From Cytophagales bacterium (GTDB lineage: Bacteria > Bacteroidota > Bacteroidia > Cytophagales > MED-G16), in the NCBI GenBank assembly GCA_029940715.1, contig JAPYTU010000048.1, forward strand, positions 1 through 5,529: a stretch of DNA of 5,529 nucleotides. The letters are read 5' to 3'. The position numbers and the translations under genes were made by a program. Shown piece after piece: positions 1-5,333 of the stretch (positions are counted from its first letter, which is position 1; each line of letters begins with the position of its first letter). Under the pieces are notes generated by a model. It saw nothing but the letters and a program-made list of their open reading frames with translations. It ran no database searches and was not told the origin of the DNA.

Positions 1-2
1 TT

Positions 3-239
3 TATCAGGTTTCACTTGATAGGTCAAGATCAGATTGGGTAAATGCAATAAAAAAAGATAATTTAATTTGGTACAATGTTTCAGATTTAAAATATTTTCA
101 ATCTGAAGCAGCAACTATTTATAATATTGATAGAATTCCTAAAGGTTTTCTTCTTGATCCTAATGGTGTAATTATCGCTAAGGATAATGAACTTAGAGGC
201 AACAGACTTGGAAAAAAATTAAATGAAATATTTAATTAA
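3..239 (+). CDS. Thioredoxin-fold (TlpA/AhpC-TSA-like) protein, C-terminal part
   Basis: An open frame runs in from the left edge and ends at TAA 237-239, giving 78 residues. It looks like the C-terminal half of a Bacteroidota TlpA/ResA-like thiol-disulfide protein. Visible parts are a strand-helix start (VSLD, then DWVNAI), the phrase LIWYNVSDLK, an alanine/tyrosine helix (AATIYNI), then RIPKGFLLDPNG, where residue 46 is the expected cis-proline facing the active site. RGNRLGKKLNEIF forms the last helix. In this family such proteins are usually exported and reduce or exchange disulfides, often with an N-terminal DUF4369-like domain. The CxxC motif, signal peptide and start lie outside the window, so redox activity and location cannot be confirmed. 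The end overlaps the convergent thioesterase gene by 8 bases. Fold assignment is fairly sure; exact subfamily is not. Confidence 0.75.
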   Translation, partial: YQVSLDRSRSDWVNAIKKDNLIWYNVSDLKYFQSEAATIYNIDRIPKGFLLDPNGVIIAKDNELRGNRLGKKLNEIFN

Positions 240-756
240 ATATAGATTTTAGTTCATTTGCATCTTTAGGCTTCATTTTTCCAGCTAGAATTAATCTTAA
301 TTGTCTTCTTCTTAATGCACCATCAAATAGTTTTTTATCATTTTTATTTTCAGGGTATATTTCATTGACTTTTATAGGTTTACTTTTTTGATTTAGAGCA
401 ACAAACGTAAAAAACGCAGTATTACTTTCAATTTTTTCTTTTTTATTACTGTTTTGGGCAGTTACTTCAATAAATATTTCCATGGAAGTATTAAACACTC
501 TTGTTATAAATGCATTTAAAGTCACAATATCTCCTTTATGTATAGGTGCTTTAAATGTTATGTTATCTACAGATGCAGTAACTACAACATTACTTGTATG
601 TTTATGAGCACATATTGCTGCTGCCATATCCATCCAGTACATTAGTTTTCCACCAAACAATGTATTTAAGTTATTTGTGTCATTAGGCATGACCATTTCA
701 CTCATTGAAATTTTTGTGCTTTGAGTTGCTATCTTTTTTTCTTCCATGTTTTTCAT
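232..756 (-). CDS. Acyl-CoA thioesterase, hotdog fold (YciA/ACOT7-like)
   Basis: This cytosolic hotdog-fold enzyme is predicted to hydrolyse acyl-CoA to free acid and CoA. Counting from ATG 756 (174 aa), the family core is plain: MPNDTNNLNTLFGGKLMYWMD with the AAAICAHKH helix (about 23-53), then VTASVDNITFKAPIHKGD (about 59-76), the second strand pair ending TFVAL, and the Bacteroidota-typical tail DGALRRRQLRLILAG followed by MKPKDA. By analogy with ACOT7, the Asn before LFGG and the Asp of YWMD are the likely active-site region. The frame could start at TTG 768, but that codon lies inside a TAnnTTTG promoter box, so it is unlikely. ATG 756 and ATG 747 (171 aa) are the real candidates; alignment with relatives slightly favours 747, and neither has a clear ribosome site. 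The gene is divergent from ribE and convergent with the thioredoxin-like gene. Substrate chain length cannot be read from sequence. Confidence 0.9.
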   Translation of the reverse strand: MKNMEEKKIATQSTKISMSEMVMPNDTNNLNTLFGGKLMYWMDMAAAICAHKHTSNVVVTASVDNITFKAPIHKGDIVTLNAFITRVFNTSMEIFIEVTAQNSNKKEKIESNTAFFTFVALNQKSKPIKVNEIYPENKNDKKLFDGALRRRQLRLILAGKMKPKDANELKSIFN

Positions 757-765
757 TTTATCTAA

Positions 766-773
766 CAAATTTA
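766..773 (-). promoter_or_regulatory. Bacteroidota -7 box for the thioesterase gene
   Basis: Read on the minus strand this is TAAATTTG, an exact match to the Bacteroidota sigma-factor -7 consensus TAnnTTTG. It sits 10 bases upstream of ATG 756 and 19 upstream of ATG 747. Transcription would start near 757-761, giving a very short leader. Only a weak -33 candidate (TTTC, 794-791) is visible at 17-base spacing. The box contains the TTG at 768, arguing against translation starting there. Confidence 0.45.
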
Positions 774-778
774 ACTTT

Positions 779-786
779 TATGTTTG
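779..786 (+). promoter_or_regulatory. Bacteroidota -7 box for ribE
   Basis: TATGTTTG matches TAnnTTTG exactly, 28 bases upstream of the ribE ATG. A start near 791-793 would leave a leader of about 22 bases, too short for an FMN riboswitch. No TTG or TTTG is found at the usual spacing upstream, so the -33 element is weak or absent. It lies only 5 bases from the oppositely directed -7 box of the thioesterase gene, so the two promoters overlap. Confidence 0.45.
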
Positions 787-814
787 CATTGAAATATTAT
801 AATTTATTTATTTA

Positions 815-1405
815 ATGTTTACTGGTATTATTGAAACTATAGGTATTGTTGATTCTATATCAAAAAGAGGTAATAATCTTGATATTACTATTGTGAGTTC
901 AATAAGTAAAGATTTACAACCTGATAAAAGTGTAAGTCATAATGGGGTTTGTCTTACAATAACAAAATCTAATAAAACATCTCATTCAGTTACTCTTGTT
1001 AATGAAACTCTGAATAAGTCTAATTTTTTAACTATTAAGAAAGGTTCAATAATAAATTTGGAGAGAAGTTTATTAGTAACTGATAGGATGGATGGTCATT
1101 TTGTTCAGGGACATGTTGATGATGTAGCTAGATGTATTGAAATAATCGATAATAAAAAAAGTTGGAATTTTGTTTTTGAGATATCTCAATCTTTTTCAAA
1201 TTTTATTGTTGAAAAAGGTAGTGTATGTATTAATGGTATTAGTTTAACATGTTTTGGTGTGACTAATGATAGGTTTAGTGTTGCAATCATACCTCATACT
1301 TATAATAAAACTAACATAAAATATATCAAAATAAATGATTTAGTTAATGTTGAGTTTGATGTTGTAGGAAAATATCTTCAAAAGATAATTAAAAATAATA
1401 TTTGA
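815..1405 (+). CDS. ribE: Riboflavin synthase, alpha subunit
   Basis: Riboflavin synthase dismutates two molecules of 6,7-dimethyl-8-ribityllumazine into riboflavin and a pyrimidinedione, the last step of vitamin B2 synthesis, in the cytosol as a homotrimer. The 196-residue length is close to the family's usual 200-215. The start MFTGIIETIG is the near-invariant N-terminus, which fixes the ATG. Two lumazine-binding repeats are visible: the first with SHNGVCLT (41-48) and GHFVQGHVD (94-102), the second with INGISLT (139-145) and the closing IPHTYNKTN (159-167). The paired NGxCLT and NGxSLT motifs hold the ligand-contacting residues. The remaining riboflavin genes are not in the window, so ribE stands alone here. 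It is divergent from the thioesterase gene across 58 bases (from ATG 756) and ends two bases before the convergent SCO gene. Some databases call this gene ribC. Confidence 0.96.
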   Translation: MFTGIIETIGIVDSISKRGNNLDITIVSSISKDLQPDKSVSHNGVCLTITKSNKTSHSVTLVNETLNKSNFLTIKKGSIINLERSLLVTDRMDGHFVQGHVDDVARCIEIIDNKKSWNFVFEISQSFSNFIVEKGSVCINGISLTCFGVTNDRFSVAIIPHTYNKTNIKYIKINDLVNVEFDVVGKYLQKIIKNNI

Positions 1406-1407
1406 TT

Positions 1408-2040
1408 TTAATCTAAATTTTCTTTAAGTAAAATATCTATATCTTTTAATAATTTATTTACTTCTAATCTGTTAGTTCCATCATAAACTCCTCTAATTTT
1501 TTTATTATTATCTACTAACAAAAATGCGCCACTATGTAAAAATCCTCCTGGTGAAAGAGAATCTTTTGCAGCTGTTACCATATAACTTTTAAATCCTATT
1601 TCATATATTTCATCAATATCTCCAGTAACAAAATGCCACTTGTTGGAATCCACATCGAATTTTTTTGCAAATTTTTTAAGTTTTTCAACAGTATCAAATT
1701 CTGGGTTAATGGTGTGAGATAATAATTTGATTTTTTCCTCATTTATATATTTCCTATATACTCTCATCATTTCACTTTTCATTAATGGACAAATTGCAGG
1801 GCATGAAGTGAAAAAGAAATCTGCTATGTATATACTATTGTTAAATGTATGATTATTTACAGTTTTACCATCTTGATTAATAAAACTAAAGTTTGATATA
1901 GTATGATCAAGTGTATCTATTATTTTTTCACCATTTATTGTTTTTTCTGATATTACTTTTCTTCCATAGATAGGTAGTTTATAACTATTTTCTTTAGTAC
2001 AAGAAGAAATTATTAGTAATACAATTAAATATTTTTTCAT
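1408..2040 (-). CDS. SCO1/SenC family copper chaperone, predicted lipoprotein
   Basis: SCO-family proteins have a thioredoxin fold and deliver copper to, or reduce cysteines in, the CuA site of cytochrome c oxidase; some act more generally in copper or redox homeostasis. The 210-residue product begins with a short lipoprotein signal (MKKYLIVLLIISSC), with Cys14 as the expected lipidated residue, so it should be membrane-anchored on the periplasmic side. The copper ligands are all present: Cys80 and Cys84 in FFFTSCPAICP, and His169 in FLHSGAFLLVD. Other family marks are ISNFSFINQDGK (48-59) and the SHTINPEFDT region (108-116). The ATG overlaps the PAP2 stop in ATGA, so it is probably cotranscribed and translationally coupled with that gene. 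No cytochrome oxidase genes are visible, so the partner is unknown. It is an intact copy. Confidence 0.93.
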   Translation of the reverse strand: MKKYLIVLLIISSCTKENSYKLPIYGRKVISEKTINGEKIIDTLDHTISNFSFINQDGKTVNNHTFNNSIYIADFFFTSCPAICPLMKSEMMRVYRKYINEEKIKLLSHTINPEFDTVEKLKKFAKKFDVDSNKWHFVTGDIDEIYEIGFKSYMVTAAKDSLSPGGFLHSGAFLLVDNNKKIRGVYDGTNRLEVNKLLKDIDILLKENLD

Positions 2041-2570
2041 TTTTTAAAAAGATAAAATATACTTATTGCAGTAATCATTCCTACAACAAATCCAGCAAGA
2101 ACATCTGTAAAAAAATGTACACCAAGATAAATTCTACTATATCCGATAACTAGGCTCCATATAAATAAGTATTTAATTTTTTTTGAATTTATTAAATAGA
2201 AGCTTGTAGCAAGTGAAAATGTAGTAGACGCATGGGATGAAGCAAATCCATATTTTCCACTACATGTGCTAACTATATTGATTATTGATTTTAAATCTTC
2301 ATTAGAACAAGGTCTTAATCTTTCAAAGAAAGGTTTCATCAATGAACTAGTTATAAAGTCGGATATAATAACTGATAAAACACATATGCTTATATTTTGA
2401 ATGAAATTTTTTGAGTCTAGTTTTTTTAACAGATAAATAAGAAATAAATAAAGTGGTATCCAAATATATTTATTACTTATTAATAGCATTAAAAAATCTA
2501 AAAATTCATTGTTATAACTGTTTAAAAAAATAGTTATCTCATTATCTAATATTTTAATGTATTCAAACAA
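2037..2570 (-). CDS. PAP2-family membrane phosphatase (lipid or undecaprenyl-diphosphate phosphatase-like)
   Basis: This 177-residue multi-pass inner-membrane enzyme has all three PAP2 motifs: K79-x6-R86-P87 (KPFFERLRP), a Bacteroidota-style variant of PSGH (ASSH, 110-113), and SRIYLGVHFFTD (145-156) with catalytic His152 and Asp156. Hydrophobic segments lie near 23-47, 58-75, 116-127, 132-150 and 157-174. The family removes phosphate from lipid phosphates such as undecaprenyl diphosphate, phosphatidate or lipid A; the substrate here is not decidable. The start is TTG at 2570: no in-frame ATG lies between it and the upstream stop at 2598-2600, and the first in-frame ATG inside (residue 28) would remove the conserved N-terminal LDxExxxFLN region. 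The stop overlaps the SCO start by four bases (ATGA), implying one operon. The gene is divergent from the RNA methyltransferase gene across 29 bases. Confidence 0.92.
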   Translation of the reverse strand: MFEYIKILDNEITIFLNSYNNEFLDFLMLLISNKYIWIPLYLFLIYLLKKLDSKNFIQNISICVLSVIISDFITSSLMKPFFERLRPCSNEDLKSIINIVSTCSGKYGFASSHASTTFSLATSFYLINSKKIKYLFIWSLVIGYSRIYLGVHFFTDVLAGFVVGMITAISIFYLFKK

Positions 2571-2576
2571 TATGAC

Positions 2577-2584
2577 TAAATTTA
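2577..2584. promoter_or_regulatory. Possible shared, palindromic -7 box in the PAP2/methyltransferase gap
   Basis: TAAATTTA is self-complementary and is one mismatch from TAnnTTTG on both strands. It lies in the only 29 bases separating two divergent genes, 7 bases from the PAP2 TTG and 16 from the methyltransferase ATG. A start from it would be almost leaderless for PAP2. No -33 element is visible in either direction, and such AT-rich octamers are common here, so this is a weak call. Confidence 0.2.
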
Positions 2585-2599
2585 GAGGAAAATAGAATT

Positions 2600-3334
2600 A
2601 TGTTATCTAAATCTCAAATTAAACTTGTAAAATCTTTAAAACATAAAAAATATAGAAATAATTACAATTTATTTATAGTTGAGGGTCTAAAAGGAATATT
2701 AGAAGCAAAAAAATCAAATTTTACTATTGAAAAAATAATAATTACAGAAGAGGTATATGATAAGTATAAAAATCAGTTATCTAAAATTAAAATTATTATA
2801 GCTTCTGAGAATCAAATAAATTCAGTAAGTACTTTAAAAAATAATTTTACTGGTTTAGCCATATTAAAAATGAAGAGTTATCATTTAGATCATATTAATT
2901 TTAAGGATTTGATACTAGCAGTAGATTCTATAAAAGATCCTGGAAATTTTGGAGCTATAATTAGAATTGCAGATTGGTATAATATAAAAAATATAGTATG
3001 CTCTAATGATACTGTAGATGTTTATAATCCAAAAGTTGTACAATCATCTATGGGATCATTTTTAAGGATAAAAACAATTTATACAGATTTATCAAATTTT
3101 TTAAATAAATCAAATTATGATATAATTGGCACATCTGTAAATGGAGATGACATAAGAAATTTTTCAAGAATTGATAAAGGAATTATAGTTTTAGGTAATG
3201 AATCTAATGGTATTTCAAAAGAGGTATCTAAATATATTGATAAATGGATTTCAATAAAAAAATATGGAAATGCAGAGTCATTAAATGTAGCTATATCTTC
3301 TGCTATAATATTAGATAATATAAGAAATAGTTAA
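2600..3334 (+). CDS. TrmH/SpoU-family RNA 2'-O-ribose methyltransferase
   Basis: The predicted enzyme transfers a methyl group from S-adenosylmethionine to a ribose 2'-OH in rRNA or tRNA, as a knotted SPOUT dimer in the cytosol. Its 244 residues comprise a substrate-binding N-terminal domain (about 1-95, with KYRNNYNLFIVEGLKGILEA) and a SPOUT domain (about 104-241). Motif 1 is DPGNFGAIIR (113-122), with Asn116 and Arg122 the expected catalytic-site residues, followed by the Bacteroidota-typical DVYNPKVVQSSMGS. Motif 2 is LGNESNGIS (198-206), and motif 3 is NAESLNVAIS (224-233). Just before motif 3 the usual IPK reads IKK (219-221), so a normally conserved proline is missing. An AGAGGA stretch 10-15 bases before the ATG is a possible but atypical ribosome site. 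The stop shares a TTAA with the convergent gene. The modified nucleotide is not decidable from sequence. Confidence 0.93.
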   Translation: MLSKSQIKLVKSLKHKKYRNNYNLFIVEGLKGILEAKKSNFTIEKIIITEEVYDKYKNQLSKIKIIIASENQINSVSTLKNNFTGLAILKMKSYHLDHINFKDLILAVDSIKDPGNFGAIIRIADWYNIKNIVCSNDTVDVYNPKVVQSSMGSFLRIKTIYTDLSNFLNKSNYDIIGTSVNGDDIRNFSRIDKGIIVLGNESNGISKEVSKYIDKWISIKKYGNAESLNVAISSAIILDNIRNS

Positions 3335-3570
3335 TCTTTATTACTATTAAACCAAGGTATTTGATAAGCTAGTATATAAGAAATAATTAAAGAAATTATA
3401 ATAGGAATATTACTTTTTTTAGTATATCCCAATTGTTCAATTCCAGATTCATCAATATATGAATGTTGATTTAAGGTAATGTCTTCAATATAAATTAAGA
3501 ATGTTCCTATTAAAACAAACAATATTAAAAAGCTTATTAGTTTGTAAACTACTCTTATTGTATTTATCAT
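3331..3570 (-). CDS. Small two-helix membrane protein, function unknown
   Basis: I do not recognise this 79-residue product. It has two clear hydrophobic helices, about 10-27 (LISFLILFVLIG) and 54-70 (IPIIISLIISYILAY), joined by a polar, acidic loop containing EDITLNQHSYIDESGIEQLGY. The N-terminus MINTIRVVYK is positive and the tail ends FNSNKD, consistent with a helical hairpin with both ends in the cytosol and the loop outside. It has no cysteines, lipobox or catalytic motif. The ATG is preceded by a TAnnTTTG box at 3588-3581. It lies 28 bases downstream of the transporter gene on the same strand, so it may be read from that operon or from its own promoter. Reality is supported by ATG start, codon composition like its neighbours, tight packing and a plausible topology. 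The stop shares TTAA with the convergent methyltransferase gene. Confidence 0.75.
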   Translation of the reverse strand: MINTIRVVYKLISFLILFVLIGTFLIYIEDITLNQHSYIDESGIEQLGYTKKSNIPIIISLIISYILAYQIPWFNSNKD

Positions 3571-3580
3571 AAATCTAAAG

Positions 3581-3588
3581 CAAATATA
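3581..3588 (-). promoter_or_regulatory. Bacteroidota -7 box for the small membrane protein gene
   Basis: On the minus strand this reads TATATTTG, an exact TAnnTTTG match, 10 bases upstream of the ATG at 3570. Transcription would start near 3575, giving an almost leaderless message. No TTG is visible at the usual upstream distance, so the -33 element is missing. It suggests the small gene can be expressed apart from the upstream transporter. Confidence 0.35.
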
Positions 3589-3608
3589 AAAAATATCTCT
3601 AGATATTT
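3588..3608 (-). terminator. Possible weak intrinsic terminator after the transporter gene
   Basis: On the minus strand, AAATATC (3608-3602) and GATATTT (3597-3591) form a perfect 7-bp stem with a 4-base loop that covers the transporter's TAG stop, and the stem runs into six T's ending at 3588. The stem has only one G-C pair, so it would be unstable. In DNA this AT-rich the arrangement could be chance. It lies directly upstream of the TAnnTTTG box of the next gene. Confidence 0.25.
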
Positions 3609-4354
3609 GAGGCTCTGTTTTTGCATTTTTTTGCTAGAGCTTCACCCATGTAATTATCTATAAGGTAATGGACAAGATATATTAAAGGTGTAATAAGAAT
3701 TGCAATAATAAATTTGAAAGTGTAATTGTCAAAGCCAACGGAGAAAACTTGAGATAAAGACCATATTTTATCGTTAGGTGCTAAAAGGTAAAAAGCAATA
3801 AATAATACTACAAAACTATCTATAAATTGAGAAATTAGAGTGGATCCTGTTGCTCTTAACCATATAAATTTTCCTTTTGTCATTTTCTTTAATTTATGAA
3901 ATACTATAACATCAAGAATTTGGGCTATTAAAAATGCTATAATTGAACCTATTATAATTCCAGTACTTTGGAGAAAAATGATGTTGTAAGCATAATCTAT
4001 ATTAAAAGGATTTCCATGATTATCAACATTATTGATATTTAGCCAATAATTATTAGGAGTCAATTTTGTTGACATATAGATAATTATAAAAACATAAATA
4101 ATTAATAGAATTGTAAAATAACTTATTTTTTTTATTCCTTTTTTGCCAAAATATTCATTTATAATATCAGTAGTAATAAATACAACTGGCCATATGATTA
4201 CACCAACAGACATGTTAAAATTTAATATAAAATCAAATTCAAATATTTTAGTTCCTAATATTTCTGCTATTATGGCATTGGTTATAAATATGCCAGATAA
4301 AATAAAAAATATATTGTTACGTTTATTTTGCTCGGTTGTTGAAAAAGTATTCAT
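3599..4354 (-). CDS. Queuosine precursor transporter, YhhQ/VUT family
   Basis: This family (Vut_1, COG1738) imports the queuosine precursors preQ0 or preQ1 across the inner membrane; E. coli YhhQ is the characterised member. The 251-residue product has about six hydrophobic segments (near 15-33, 44-62, 77-95, 124-152, 176-192 and 211-233). Family marks are IAEILGTKIF (29-38), WPVVFITTDIINEYFGKKG (55-73) and LRATGSTLISQFIDSFVVLF (166-185) with its conserved Arg, Ser, Gln and Asp. The C-terminal extension (MGEALAKKCKN) is basic and likely cytosolic. It is slightly longer than the usual 210-240. The ATG at 4354 is 33 bases downstream of the purC stop on the same strand, consistent with one operon. 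No que genes or preQ1 riboswitch are visible here, so the exact substrate is inferred from family only. The TAG stop lies within a weak hairpin. Confidence 0.9.
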   Translation of the reverse strand: MNTFSTTEQNKRNNIFFILSGIFITNAIIAEILGTKIFEFDFILNFNMSVGVIIWPVVFITTDIINEYFGKKGIKKISYFTILLIIYVFIIIYMSTKLTPNNYWLNINNVDNHGNPFNIDYAYNIIFLQSTGIIIGSIIAFLIAQILDVIVFHKLKKMTKGKFIWLRATGSTLISQFIDSFVVLFIAFYLLAPNDKIWSLSQVFSVGFDNYTFKFIIAILITPLIYLVHYLIDNYMGEALAKKCKNRASNI

Positions 4355-4373
4355 AAAACTACTTTTTTAATTT

Positions 4374-4385
4374 TTCAGATCTGAA
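4374..4385. repeat. 12-bp perfect palindrome between purC and the transporter gene
   Basis: TTCAGATCTGAA is fully self-complementary and begins 2 bases beyond the purC stop, in the 33-base gap before the transporter start. It might be an operator or a small RNA hairpin. Its stem is short, it has no loop and it is not followed by a clean T-run on the minus strand, so it is a poor terminator. One or a few 12-bp palindromes are expected by chance in a window of this size. Confidence 0.3.
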
Positions 4386-4387
4386 TT

Positions 4388-5323
4388 TTATATTACAAGT
4401 TTGATATTTGATTCTATTTCTTCTAAAATATTAGTTGTATTTCTTTTAACAAATTTTTCGCCTACTATATTTTCATACAATTCTATATATCTTTCAGAAG
4501 CAGATTTTACAATCTCATCACTCATTTTTGGAATTTTTTGACCATCTTTTCCTTGAAACCCATTTTCAATTAACCATTCTCTGATAAATTCCTTAGATAA
4601 TTGTTTTTGATTTTTGTCACTATTTTGTAATTCTTCATACGTATCAGCATAAAAATATCTTGATGAATCAGGAGTATGGATTTCATCAATGAGAATAATT
4701 TCTCCATTAAACTTTCCAAACTCATATTTTGTATCTACCAATAATAAATTTTTTGATTTAGCATATTCACTTCCTCTTTCAAATATTTTATAAGTGTACT
4801 CTTCAAGTTTTTCATACTCAGATTTTGATACTAGACAACTATTAATTATTTTTTCTTTAGAAATATCTTCATCGTGTCCAACTTGTGCTTTTGTGGTTGG
4901 GGTTATGATTGGATTAGGAAATTTGTCATGTTCCTTCATTCCATCAGGCATATCTACTCCACATAATTTTCTTTTACCAGATTTGTATTCTCTCCAGGCA
5001 TGTCCTGTTAAATAACCTCTAATAACCATTTCTACTGGAAAAGTTTCGCAATTTTTTCCAATCGTTACATTAGGATCAGGTACAGATTCTATCCAATTAG
5101 GAACGATATCTTCAGTCATTGTTAAAAATTTTTTTGCAATTTGATTTAAAATTTGTCCTTTAAATGGTATTGCTCTTGGTAATACGTAATCAAATGCACT
5201 AATTCTATCAGTTACCACCATAATCAGTTTATTATTTAGATGATATACATCCCTAACCTTACCTTCATATTTTTTAGAAAGTTTAGGAAAATTAAAATTT
5301 GTTGCTTTGATAGCTTTTTCCAT
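4388..5323 (-). CDS. purC: Phosphoribosylaminoimidazole-succinocarboxamide synthase (SAICAR synthase)
   Basis: This cytosolic enzyme joins CAIR and aspartate with ATP to give SAICAR in de novo purine synthesis. At 311 residues it belongs to the longer form, like yeast Ade1, rather than the 235-residue bacterial form. The nucleotide-binding start KYEGKVRDVY (18-27) and MVVTDRISAFDYVLP (35-49) are intact. The substrate-site strings VEMVIRGYLTGHAWREYKSG (97-116), PIITPTTKAQVGHDEDIS (138-155), LVDTKYEFG (195-203) and LIDEIHTPDSSRYF (211-224) are textbook family signatures. The last 60 residues (LSKEFIREWL onward) are the normal C-terminal helices. The ATG at 5323 is fixed by the standard distance to YEGKVRDVY and has an A-rich leader instead of a Shine-Dalgarno. 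It follows the BatC-like gene by 10 bases, so both are probably one transcript continuing into the transporter. Other pur genes are absent from the window. Confidence 0.97.
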   Translation of the reverse strand: MEKAIKATNFNFPKLSKKYEGKVRDVYHLNNKLIMVVTDRISAFDYVLPRAIPFKGQILNQIAKKFLTMTEDIVPNWIESVPDPNVTIGKNCETFPVEMVIRGYLTGHAWREYKSGKRKLCGVDMPDGMKEHDKFPNPIITPTTKAQVGHDEDISKEKIINSCLVSKSEYEKLEEYTYKIFERGSEYAKSKNLLLVDTKYEFGKFNGEIILIDEIHTPDSSRYFYADTYEELQNSDKNQKQLSKEFIREWLIENGFQGKDGQKIPKMSDEIVKSASERYIELYENIVGEKFVKRNTTNILEEIESNIKLVI

Positions 5324-5333
5324 ATTATTTAGT

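Noticed and set aside
757..768. Extended thioesterase N-terminus from TTG 768
   Set aside because: The TTG forms part of an exact TAnnTTTG box, and two ATG codons follow at 756 and 747. Relatives align from near those ATGs.
769..814. FMN riboswitch ahead of ribE
   Set aside because: The gap is under 60 bases and AT-rich with no conserved FMN aptamer segments; the aptamer alone needs well over 100 bases.
4143..4370. Plus-strand open frame of 75 codons
   Set aside because: It lies antisense inside the transporter gene, whose family motifs are clear. The frame has no recognisable domain.
4374..4385. 12-bp palindrome TTCAGATCTGAA as a transcription-factor operator or terminator
   Set aside because: Palindromes of this length are expected about once by chance in a window this size, the stem is loopless and no second copy is visible. 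It is listed only as a sequence repeat.
4794..5015. Plus-strand open frame of 73 codons
   Set aside because: It is antisense within purC over some of its most conserved motifs, so it is a by-product of that coding constraint.
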